Positions 6,869 to 11,987 of a stretch of 12,052 bases of DNA are shown one piece after another. Made by a program: the position numbers and the translations under genes. The notes beneath the pieces were generated by a model. The model was not told the origin of the DNA and did no database searches. It was given only the letters and a program-made list of their open reading frames with translations. The stretch comes from an uncultured Pseudomonadota bacterium (GTDB taxonomy: Bacteria > Pseudomonadota > Gammaproteobacteria > Steroidobacterales > Steroidobacteraceae), in assembly GCA_903890265.1 (NCBI GenBank), contig CAITAM010000414.1:1-12052 (forward strand). Direction: 5' to 3'. The stretch's first letter is position 1. Every line of letters begins with the position of its first letter.

Positions 6869-6877
6869 TGGTAAAAT
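6869..6877 (+). promoter_or_regulatory. Putative extended -10 promoter of rpe
   Basis: TGG (6869-6871) plus TAAAAT (6872-6877) repeats the 9-mer found before djlA. It lies 26 bp after the DUF2384 stop and would give a transcript starting near 6884, with the rpe Shine-Dalgarno GGAG at 6891-6894. No -35 is evident. Confidence 0.45.
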
Positions 6878-6902
6878 CGCGCACTTTGCCGGAGCGCCCT
6901 CC

Positions 6903-7610
6903 ATGACTGCGAAAGCCCCTGCGGTGCCGCTACCCGTGCTGATTGCCCCATCGGTCCTGTCAGCCGACTTTGCCCGGCTGGGCGAGGACGTGGCGCGCGT
7001 GCTGGACGCGGGCGCCGATGTCGTGCATTTCGACGTGATGGACAATCACTACGTGCCAAACCTCACGGTCGGGCCGCTGGTGCTGGCCGCCCTGCGCCGC
7101 TACGGCATCAAGGCCGATATCGACGTCCACCTGATGGTGCGGCCGGTGGACCGGCTGGTGGGTGATTTCGCGGAGGCCGGAGCGAACTGGATCAGCTTCC
7201 ACCCCGAGGCGTCAGACCATGTCGACCGCACCGTCGCGCTGATCCGCGCGGCAGGTTGCAGACCGGGGATCGTGCTCAACCCCGCCACGCCGCTCAACGT
7301 GCTCGACTACGTGCTCGATAGCATCGACCTCGTGCTCGTCATGAGCGTGAATCCGGGCTTCGGCGGCCAGTCGTTCATACCCGGGGCGCTGCGCAAGCTG
7401 GAGGCCATCCGCGCCCGAATCGACGCGTCCGGCAGAGAAATCCGTCTCGAGGTGGATGGCGGAGTGAAGGTCGACAACGCCGCCGCCATCGCGGCGGCGG
7501 GCGCGGACATGTATGTCGCGGGATCGGCGATATTCGGGTCGCCGGACTACGCGGCAACCATCGCCGCGATGCGGGGCGCCATCGAGTCGGGCCGCAGCAC
7601 CCGGCGCTGA
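6903..7610 (+). CDS. rpe: Ribulose-phosphate 3-epimerase
   Basis: Rpe interconverts D-ribulose 5-phosphate and D-xylulose 5-phosphate in the pentose phosphate (and Calvin) pathway in the cytoplasm. The 235-residue TIM barrel has all landmarks: IAPSVLSADFARLGE (14-28), metal and catalytic residues His42 and Asp44 in VVHFDVMDNHYVPN, His76 in DVHLMV, the loop SVNPGFGGQSF (148-158), Asp185 in EVDGGV, and the phosphate-binding VAGSAIFG (205-212). It is slightly longer than E. coli Rpe (225 aa) because of about ten extra N-terminal residues. ATG 6903 is supported by GGAG at 6891-6894 with 8-nt spacing. It probably has its own promoter at 6869-6877 besides read-through from djlA. Convergent with crp, 25 bp apart. 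Confidence 0.98.
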   Translation: MTAKAPAVPLPVLIAPSVLSADFARLGEDVARVLDAGADVVHFDVMDNHYVPNLTVGPLVLAALRRYGIKADIDVHLMVRPVDRLVGDFAEAGANWISFHPEASDHVDRTVALIRAAGCRPGIVLNPATPLNVLDYVLDSIDLVLVMSVNPGFGGQSFIPGALRKLEAIRARIDASGREIRLEVDGGVKVDNAAAIAAAGADMYVAGSAIFGSPDYAATIAAMRGAIESGRSTRR

Positions 7611-7635
7611 TCGCGCCGCGCGCGGCCCTTGGCGG

Positions 7636-8370
7636 TCAGTCCTCGTCGTCCTCGTCGTCGTCGTCCTGCGCCTTCGCCAGGCGGGCGCGGGCTTCCTTGG
7701 TCGGCACGATGACCGGGCGGGTTTTGACCTTGGGGCGTGCGCCGTAGACGACGATGGTCTTGCCGCTGGCCTTCAGCAGCCCCTGCTCCTCGAGAACCTT
7801 GAGCACACGGCCTGCCATCTCCCGCGAACAGCCCACGAGTCGCGACAGCTCCTGGCGGCTCACCTTGATCTGCATGCCCTGCGGGTGGGTCATGGCATCC
7901 GGTTCGCCGCAAAGATCCATGATCGCGTGCGCCACGCGACCGGTGACGTCGACAAAGGCGAGGTCGCCGAGCTTGCGGTTGGTCCGGTCGAGCCGGGTGG
8001 CGAGCTGGGTGGCCAGTTCGAAGATCAGGCCGGGGGATTCCGCGGCAATCTGCCGGAAGCGCGGATAGGTCATCTCCGCCAGTTCGCAGCTCTGCCGGGT
8101 ACGGACCCAGGCGCTGCGCATCGCAGAGTCGTGGAAAAGGCCCATTTCGCCGAAGAACTGGCCCTTGTTCAGGTAGGCAAGGACCATCTCGTTGCCTTCT
8201 TCGTCCTCGATCATGACTTCAACCGAGCCGGTCATGATGTAGTAGAGGACGTCAGGCAGGTCACCCGCGTGGATGATGACGGTCTTCGATGGAACGCTGC
8301 GGATCCGGCAGTAGCTCAGAAATCGGCTAATTGCGGGCAGGTCGCTCAGAGGCTTTTGCAGCTCTTCCAT
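7636..8370 (-). CDS. crp: cAMP-activated global regulator, Crp/Vfr orthologue with acidic C-terminal tail
   Basis: A 244-residue transcription factor closely matching E. coli Crp (210 aa). The cyclic-nucleotide domain (about 12-125) keeps the phosphate-binding cassette FFGEMGLFHDS...RSAWVR with Glu75, Arg85 and Ser86, and Thr130 matches the cAMP-contacting Thr of E. coli. After the dimer helix comes a helix-turn-helix (171-193, RQELSRLVGCSREMAGRVLK) in which Arg183, Glu184 and Arg188 correspond to the E. coli base-contacting residues, so the same TGTGA-type half-sites are expected. The E. coli-like end is GKTIVVYGAR (203-212). Then 32 extra residues follow: a basic stretch and a run of nine Asp/Glu (236-244). 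ATG 8370 has AGGGAG at 8376-8381, spaced 5 nt; GTG 8376 would overlap that site. It lies 136 bp downstream of coq7 on the same strand. Confidence 0.95.
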   Translation of the reverse strand: MEELQKPLSDLPAISRFLSYCRIRSVPSKTVIIHAGDLPDVLYYIMTGSVEVMIEDEEGNEMVLAYLNKGQFFGEMGLFHDSAMRSAWVRTRQSCELAEMTYPRFRQIAAESPGLIFELATQLATRLDRTNRKLGDLAFVDVTGRVAHAIMDLCGEPDAMTHPQGMQIKVSRQELSRLVGCSREMAGRVLKVLEEQGLLKASGKTIVVYGARPKVKTRPVIVPTKEARARLAKAQDDDDEDDED

Positions 8371-8375
8371 TAGCA

Positions 8376-8381
8376 CTCCCT
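8376..8381 (-). promoter_or_regulatory. Ribosome binding site of crp
   Basis: Read on the minus strand this is AGGGAG, ending 5 nt before ATG 8370. It overlaps the GTG at 8376-8374, which argues against that upstream start. Confidence 0.65.
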
Positions 8382-8469
8382 AGGTGTCACGTGCGCCGGT
8401 TCCGTAGTACCGGTCGCGCCCCTTTTTAGAACATAATCTGCTGAGCCGCAAGCAAATCCCGCCGTTGTC

Positions 8470-8501
8470 CCGGCGCGGGCGCGCGACTCGGGGAGCGCCG
8501 G
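8470..8501. repeat. GC-rich inverted repeat between coq7 and crp
   Basis: CCGGCGC (8470-8476) and GCGCCGG (8495-8501) form a 7-bp stem with an 18-nt loop, starting 5 bp after the coq7 stop on the minus strand. No U-run follows on the minus strand, so it may be a 3' stabilising or attenuating hairpin rather than a terminator. The rest of the 136-bp gap should hold the crp promoter; I found no convincing -35/-10 pair and no TGTGA-N6-TCACA site there. Confidence 0.4.
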
Positions 8502-8506
8502 TCGCC

Positions 8507-9166
8507 CTAAATGCGATAGGCCGTAAACGTCATTACCCGTGAAACAGCGAGCATCAGCGCGCGCACCGGGGCAGGCAGGTCACGGCCACCGGCCTCGCGC
8601 GCGGCGGTGCCGTGGCGGACTTCGTCGGCGCGCATCGCATCAAGAATGGCCCGGCTGCGCGAATCGGCGGCCGGCAGCTGCGCGAGATGGCGGTCGAGAT
8701 GAGCGGCAACCTGCCGCTCCGTCTCCTCGATGAAGCCGAGGCTCGTGGCGTCGCCGGCAAGCCCCATCGCCGCGCCGATCGCCACCGAACCCGCGTACCA
8801 GACGGCTGACAGCCGGCTCGGCAGGGCACCCAGATCGCCAAGGCGCTCCTCGCACCAGGCGAGGTGGTCCCCCTCATCGAGGGCGGCTTCGCCGAGGGCG
8901 GAGCGGACCTGTGGCGAGCGTGCGACGAGCGCCTGGCCGTGATAGAGGCCCTGAGCCGCGATTTCACCGGCGTGGTTGACGCGCATCAGTCCGGCGACGT
9001 GGCGGGTCTCGGGTTCCGTCAGTGGCGCGGCGGAGATCGATCCCGCCGGCGAAACCCGGCCCGCGCGCCGGCGGCTCTCTGCCGGCGCGAGAGTCGTCCT
9101 AAGTGCCTCATCCGCAAAGGAAAAAATACGATCTATCGCGGATGTGCTACGGAATCGGTCGGCCAT
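8507..9166 (-). CDS. coq7: Coq7, di-iron 3-demethoxyubiquinol 3-hydroxylase
   Basis: Coq7 performs the late C-6 hydroxylation (demethoxyubiquinol to demethylubiquinol) in ubiquinone synthesis at the inner membrane. The 219-residue protein has the ferritin-like di-iron set with the family spacing: Glu68 in NHAGE, Glu98 and His101 in DEGDH, Glu150 in EETERQ, and Glu182 and His185 in DEVRH. A hydrophobic helix-hairpin region at 124-146 may dip into the membrane, and the C-terminus VMTFTAYRI matches Pseudomonas-type Coq7. The N-terminus ADRFRSTSAIDRI aligns with the family start, so ATG 9166 is right. However a perfect TATAAT ends 6 nt before that ATG, predicting a leaderless or nearly leaderless message; the GGAG touching the ATG is too close to act as a normal Shine-Dalgarno. 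Crp follows on the same strand. Confidence 0.96.
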   Translation of the reverse strand: MADRFRSTSAIDRIFSFADEALRTTLAPAESRRRAGRVSPAGSISAAPLTEPETRHVAGLMRVNHAGEIAAQGLYHGQALVARSPQVRSALGEAALDEGDHLAWCEERLGDLGALPSRLSAVWYAGSVAIGAAMGLAGDATSLGFIEETERQVAAHLDRHLAQLPAADSRSRAILDAMRADEVRHGTAAREAGGRDLPAPVRALMLAVSRVMTFTAYRI

Positions 9167-9172
9167 CTCCGC

Positions 9173-9178
9173 ATTATA
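9173..9178 (-). promoter_or_regulatory. coq7: Putative -10 element of coq7, placed for leaderless mRNA
   Basis: On the minus strand a consensus TATAAT sits within TATATATAAT and is followed by six bases (GCGGAG) and then the ATG. With usual -10 to start spacing, transcription would begin at the A of ATG or within about two bases of it. A -35 match is poor, so use of this promoter is inferred. Confidence 0.5.
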
Positions 9179-9216
9179 TATACTGGCGCCTGCCGGATTT
9201 GCCGGGCACCGGCCGG

Positions 9217-9251
9217 GACCCGCCCGCTGCGCAATAAAGTGGCTGCGGGTC
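9217..9251. repeat. Inverted repeat in the coq7-rplM divergent region
   Basis: GACCCGC (9217-9223) and GCGGGTC (9245-9251) are a perfect 7-bp pair separated by 21 bp, just upstream of the -35 position of rplM and about 45-75 bp upstream of the coq7 -10. It may be a regulator site or chance in GC-rich DNA. Confidence 0.35.
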
Positions 9252-9280
9252 TTTCTAAATCAGGGCGCTTTCTCTATAAT
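9252..9280 (+). promoter_or_regulatory. rplM-rpsI operon promoter
   Basis: A consensus TATAAT lies at 9275-9280, with a weak -35 (TTTCTA, 9252-9257) at 17-bp spacing. Transcription would start near 9287, giving a leader of about 32 nt. The -10 is bracketed by AGGGCGC (9262-9268) and GCGCCCT (9284-9290), a perfect 7-bp inverted repeat. Confidence 0.6.
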
Positions 9281-9318
9281 TTTGCGCCCTTCGCTTCAGC
9301 ATTCTGAGTATTCAAACG

Positions 9319-9750
9319 ATGAGCACGGTATTCGCCCGTTCGGAAACGGTCCGCCGGGACTGGTTCGTAGTCGACGCCAATGGCAAGACCCTCGGTCGCC
9401 TGGCGACCCATATCGCCATGCGCCTGCGCGGTAAGCACAAGGCCGACTACACCCCCCACGTCGACTGTGGCGACAACATCATCGTGCTCAACGCTGAGAA
9501 AATCGCTGTCACCGGCGCCAAGCTGCGCGACAAGATGTACTACCACCACACGGGGCACATCGGTGGCATCAAGGGCATCGCCCTGCACAAGCTTCTGAAG
9601 GAGCACCCGGAGCGGGTGCTGGAAATCGCGATCAAGGGCATGTTGCCGAAGGGCCCGCTGGGTCGGCAGATGTACCGGAAATTGCACGTTTTTGCGGGCG
9701 ACAAGCACCCGCACGCCGCGCAGCAGCCGAAGCCGCTCGTGCTCGCGTAA
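9319..9750 (+). CDS. rplM: 50S ribosomal protein L13
   Basis: L13 is an early-assembling 23S rRNA-binding protein of the large subunit. Its 143 residues (142 in E. coli) include the N-terminal WFVVDANGKTLGRLATHIA, the central GDNIIVLNAEKIAVTG, and the L13 signature around 108-131 (KGMLPKGPLGRQMYRKL, then HVFAGDKHPH). ATG 9319 gives the normal length; only a weak TGAG (9305-9308) precedes it, which is not unusual for ribosomal leaders read with help of protein S1. It is first gene of the canonical rplM-rpsI pair, with rpsI 41 bp downstream. In E. coli this operon is repressed by L13 itself through the leader; whether the short leader here can do so cannot be seen from sequence. Confidence 0.99.
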   Translation: MSTVFARSETVRRDWFVVDANGKTLGRLATHIAMRLRGKHKADYTPHVDCGDNIIVLNAEKIAVTGAKLRDKMYYHHTGHIGGIKGIALHKLLKEHPERVLEIAIKGMLPKGPLGRQMYRKLHVFAGDKHPHAAQQPKPLVLA

Positions 9751-9791
9751 TCGCAAGCCCCATTCACCGCATCAGTTCGCAAGGTCACGAC

Positions 9792-10184
9792 ATGCCCGCA
9801 ACGACGTATTACGGCACCGGCCGCCGCAAATCCTCCACCGCCCGCGTTTACCTGAAGAGCGGCACCGGTGTGATCAAGGTCAACGACCGGCCGCTCGACG
9901 AGTTTTTTGGCCGTGAGACGGGCCGCATGATCGTGCGCCAGCCCCTTGAGCTGTCGCAGCTGGTCGACAAGTTCGACGTCGATGTCGAGGTCGCCGGTGG
10001 TGGCATCACCGGTCAGGCCGGCGCTATCCGCCACGGCATTACCCGTGCGCTGATGGTGTACGACGAGACGCTGCGCAGCCCGCTTCGGGTCGCCGGCTTC
10101 GTCACCCGCGATGCGCGTGAAGTCGAGCGTAAGAAAGTCGGCCGTCGTAAGGCTCGCCGCGGGACTCAGTTCTCCAAGCGCTAA
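9792..10184 (+). CDS. rpsI: 30S ribosomal protein S9
   Basis: S9 belongs to the head of the small ribosomal subunit; its basic C-terminal tail reaches the P-site tRNA. The 130-residue protein (same as E. coli) shows YGTGRRKSSTARV (7-19), the signature GGGITGQAGAIRHGITRAL (68-86), and the tail KKVGRRKARRGTQFSKR ending in the typical Ser-Lys-Arg. ATG 9792 is preceded by AAGGT (9781-9785), 6 nt away. It is cotranscribed with rplM. No terminator lies between its stop and the tRNA gene that begins 24 bp later, so the tRNA may be processed out of the ribosomal protein transcript. Confidence 0.99.
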   Translation: MPATTYYGTGRRKSSTARVYLKSGTGVIKVNDRPLDEFFGRETGRMIVRQPLELSQLVDKFDVDVEVAGGGITGQAGAIRHGITRALMVYDETLRSPLRVAGFVTRDAREVERKKVGRRKARRGTQFSKR

Positions 10185-10208
10185 GCGACAGGCCGGTTCT
10201 CCTGTACT

Positions 10209-10282
10209 TGGGGGATCGTCTAGTGGTAGGACTGCGGATTCTGACTCCGCCAACCTAGGTTCGAATCCTAGTCCCCCAGCCA
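10209..10282 (+). tRNA. tRNA-Gln, anticodon CTG
   Basis: A complete 74-nt tRNA including encoded CCA. The acceptor arm TGGGGGA (10209-10215) pairs with TCCCCCA (10272-10278). The D arm GTCT...GGAC, the anticodon stem GCGGA/TCCGC around loop TTCTGAC (anticodon CTG, reading CAG = Gln), a 4-nt variable loop and the T arm CTAGG-TTCGAAT-CCTAG all fold. Discriminator G, then CCA at 10280-10282. It follows rpsI by 24 bp without its own obvious promoter. Confidence 0.97.
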
Positions 10283-10289
10283 ACCCTTC

Positions 10290-10308
10290 GTGGCGGCCAG
10301 AACGCCAC
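10290..10308 (+). repeat. Hairpin between tRNA-Gln and terminator
   Basis: GTGGCG (10290-10295) pairs with CGCCAC (10303-10308) around a 7-nt loop, immediately after the CCA end. It may protect or position the tRNA 3' end for processing. Confidence 0.5.
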
Positions 10309-10312
10309 AGAG

Positions 10313-10344
10313 ACAAAAAACCCTGCTTTTGCAGGGTTTTTTGT
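10313..10344. terminator. Strong symmetric rho-independent terminator
   Basis: ACAAAAAACCCTGC (10313-10326), loop TTTT (10327-10330) and GCAGGGTTTTTTGT (10331-10344) give a perfect 14-bp hairpin with a GC core flanked by an A-tract and a T-tract. It works in both orientations: it ends the rplM-rpsI-tRNA transcript on the plus strand and can stop any transcript coming from the DUF3147 gene on the minus strand. Confidence 0.95.
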
Positions 10345-10643
10345 GTCTGTTCGATCGACGAAATTTCCCCGCAGCGGGTGCTAACAACGTCATCGCTCGC
10401 TCTCGTTGTCGCCTACGACAATCTCACCGGCACGTCCGTTCGCGGTAGCTCGAGCAGGTGATATCACGCCGATGCTCAGTGCGCACGCGCGCTCATCACT
10501 GCCTCGGAGGCATCGCGACGACACGCCCAAACCCGTGCACGCCACCGCGAGCCGCCTGCCGTGACACCGGTGTCACCACCGAACAAGGTCTCGCCGACGC
10601 GCGACTACCCAACGACGACGAGACCCGAAACGCTGCCGCGGCG
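10345..10643. other. Gene-free, palindrome-rich tract
   Basis: No credible coding frame was found in these 299 bp; the one longer frame (from 10458 on the plus strand) has Arg-rich, non-protein-like composition and runs antisense into the next gene. The tract is dense in dyads: TTGTCG/CGACAA (10406-10421); GCTCGAGC (10448-10455); GAGCA/TGCTC (10452-10477) enclosing GTGATATCAC (10458-10467); CAGTG/CACTG (10477-10501); TGCCTC-G-GAGGCA (10500-10512); and a 16-bp perfect palindrome at 10561-10576. On the minus strand it would be the 3' untranslated region of the DUF3147 gene, up to the bidirectional terminator. Confidence 0.6.
10561..10576. repeat. Perfect 16-bp palindrome GTGACACCGGTGTCAC
   Basis: The sequence is its own reverse complement over all 16 bases, an operator-like arrangement. 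The GTGA and TCAC arms are 8 bp apart, not the 6 of a Crp site, so it is not a canonical Crp target. It sits 67 bp past the 3' end of the DUF3147 gene with no start codon of a recognised gene next to it. Confidence 0.6.
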
Positions 10644-11000
10644 TCACGGGGTTGGCGCAAATCGTGCGAGCAGCCACGAGGTTCCGGAGTACGCGATCGC
10701 CGTCAGTGCGCACGACATGAGAAGGCTCAGCCAGAAGCCCACGCCGTGCCGGAGCAGGAAAGGCAGGGCAATGAAAAGCAGTAGCGAGGGCAGGACGAGC
10801 CAGACAATTCCTATGGACAACGAGCCGATCTTTGCGGTGTCACCGGTGTCGAGGTACAGCCAGATGAAGGCGAACACGGAGGTCAGCGGCAGCGAAGCGA
10901 TCAAGGCGCCCCAGAGCGTGCTGCGTTTGGCGACTTCCGATACCGCCACAATCATCAGCGCCGACAGCGCGACCTTGAAAACGTACTGGACAGCAGCCAT
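10644..11000 (-). CDS. DUF3147 family small membrane protein
   Basis: A 118-residue, highly hydrophobic protein with four predicted membrane helices (about 5-22, 29-50, 60-82 and 87-111). It matches DUF3147 in length and sequence style: YVFKVALSALMIVAVSEVAKR, then GALIASLPLTS, a short DTGD loop, and WLVLPSLLLFIALPFLLRHG. The molecular role of the family is unknown. The open frame runs upstream to 11159, but the extension is not membrane-like; ATG 11000 is chosen because GGAG (11006-11009) stands 5 nt before it and the family begins there. ATG 11012 (MTGAP) is a weaker alternative. It is divergent from the AbiEi gene across 235 bp. Its 3' end faces the palindrome-rich tract and the bidirectional terminator. 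Confidence 0.85.
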   Translation of the reverse strand: MAAVQYVFKVALSALMIVAVSEVAKRSTLWGALIASLPLTSVFAFIWLYLDTGDTAKIGSLSIGIVWLVLPSLLLFIALPFLLRHGVGFWLSLLMSCALTAIAYSGTSWLLARFAPTP

Positions 11001-11005
11001 GGGAG

Positions 11006-11009
11006 CTCC
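11006..11009 (-). promoter_or_regulatory. Ribosome binding site of the DUF3147 gene
   Basis: GGAG on the minus strand, 5 nt upstream of ATG 11000. It decides for the 118-residue product over longer reading frames. Confidence 0.6.
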
Positions 11010-11132
11010 GGTCATTACCCAGCCAGGTGGCACGAAGACGACGATAACAGCCTTGTCGCCGCCAAAGGGCGGGCTCCGCAACCGCTCGTTCGCCGGCCAG
11101 AGTGCTGAAAGCGGACGGAAAGTGCGAATATT

Positions 11133-11177
11133 ATATTGAGAGTATTCAATGCAACGCATTGATTATCGCTCTAATAT
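11133..11177. promoter_or_regulatory. AT-rich composite dyad upstream of the AbiEi gene, operator candidate
   Basis: The core TCAATGC-AAC-GCATTGA (11146-11162) is a perfect 7-bp inverted repeat with a 3-bp centre. Outside it, AGAG (11139-11142) pairs with CTCT (11169-11172), and, with G11138 bulged, ATATT (11133-11137) pairs with AATAT (11173-11177). The element lies 59-103 bp before the AbiEi start codon, in an AT-rich patch (about 11125-11185), and TATATT at 11132-11137 could serve as a -10. AbiEi proteins are known to repress their own promoter through inverted repeats; that this one does so is inferred. Confidence 0.5.
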
Positions 11178-11222
11178 CAATCCATGCCGAACCGCGGCGC
11201 TTCGGTCTGATTGAAAAACTCG

Positions 11223-11233
11223 CCGTTATACGG
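11223..11233. repeat. Small palindrome immediately before the AbiEi start codon
   Basis: CCGT-TAT-ACGG ends two bases before ATG 11236, where a Shine-Dalgarno would normally be; none is visible. It could be chance or a translation-limiting hairpin. Confidence 0.4.
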
Positions 11234-11235
11234 AT

Positions 11236-11976
11236 ATGGCATCGAATAAAACACGATTTTCATTCAAAAATGTCATCGCCAAGCTTCCCCGTGGGGCGCC
11301 GATCAGCGCCAACACGCTCTACGGGTTCGGCTTCGGCCGGTCGCATCCGGCGTGGCTGTCGCGTCACGGCTGGCTGATCCGGCTGGGTCGGGACGCGTAC
11401 CTTCTGCCCGGCGACCAGCTGAGCCGCGCCGGCAGTCTCGGGTACCTGAGCGCCAAAATCGACGGCCTGCATCTCGGTGGCAGTGCGGCCCTCGCCTGGC
11501 CGGAACTTCCCCCGGGCGGCGTCCTGACGTTGTGGTCCAGCGAGCCCGCCCGCATTCCGGGATGGTTCACGTCCGAATTTCCTGCCCGGCTGCAGACCAC
11601 TCGGATCTTCGATTCCAAGCTCGGAGTCGCGCGCGGGTTGCTCACACGGTACGGACCGGGCGGGGAATTTCGCGTCTCGGGCACCGAGCGGGCGATGCTT
11701 GAGTACCTGAGTGATGTCGGGCGCTCGGTGACGCTGGCGACTGCACTGACCCGTGCCGGCAGTTTCGTCGCTCTCGACGAGGCACTGCTCGATGAACTGC
11801 TAAGCCATACGCAGCGGATCAAGGTCGTTCGTCTCGCGCACCTTCTCGCGACGCACGCCTCACTGCCGTGGCTTAGCGTGGCGGAACGCCACAGCCAGCG
11901 GATCGCGGGGGGCAAGCGCTGGATCGCCGTGACCCGTGCCGGCGAGCGACTGGAGTTACGCCGGCCAAAGCGTTGA
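11236..11976 (+). CDS. AbiEi-type (type IV TA) antitoxin / transcriptional regulator, orphan
   Basis: A 246-residue protein with the layout of AbiEi-type antitoxins of the AbiEi_3 group. An N-terminal winged helix (about 7-60) ends in WLSRHGWLIRLGRDAYLLPGD; the long C-terminal domain includes LHLGGSAALAWPEL (78-91), a strand-rich part with LTLWSS...PGWF, the block VSGTERAMLEYLSDV (147-161), and the helical end RIKVVRLAHLLATHASLPWL with GGKRWIAVTRAGERLEL near the C-terminus. In complete AbiE systems a nucleotidyltransferase toxin (AbiEii) follows directly; here the next bases (from 11988) are the end of a gene on the opposite strand and upstream is a divergent DUF3147 gene, so no partner is adjacent. 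ATG 11236 lacks a Shine-Dalgarno. A composite AT-rich dyad upstream is a likely self-regulation site. Acquired by transfer is plausible. Family call by motif reading. Confidence 0.8.
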   Translation: MASNKTRFSFKNVIAKLPRGAPISANTLYGFGFGRSHPAWLSRHGWLIRLGRDAYLLPGDQLSRAGSLGYLSAKIDGLHLGGSAALAWPELPPGGVLTLWSSEPARIPGWFTSEFPARLQTTRIFDSKLGVARGLLTRYGPGGEFRVSGTERAMLEYLSDVGRSVTLATALTRAGSFVALDEALLDELLSHTQRIKVVRLAHLLATHASLPWLSVAERHSQRIAGGKRWIAVTRAGERLELRRPKR

Positions 11977-11987
11977 GCGTCGGCGGC

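Noticed and set aside
7513..8373. A 286-codon plus-strand frame opposite crp
   Set aside because: It is an antisense shadow of crp overlapping the end of rpe; the Crp protein is unmistakable and the opposite frame shows no domain.
10561..10576. A Crp binding site
   Set aside because: The GTGA and TCAC arms are 8 bp apart, whereas the Crp consensus TGTGA-N6-TCACA has 6 bp, and no promoter is adjacent.
10458..10784. A 108-codon plus-strand frame in the palindrome-rich tract
   Set aside because: Composition is not protein-like, there is no Shine-Dalgarno, and it runs antisense into the DUF3147 gene.
10209..11976. A tRNA-integrated genomic island between tRNA-Gln and the AbiEi gene
   Set aside because: No integrase is present and no second copy of the tRNA 3' end was seen in the window, so an attachment site cannot be supported.
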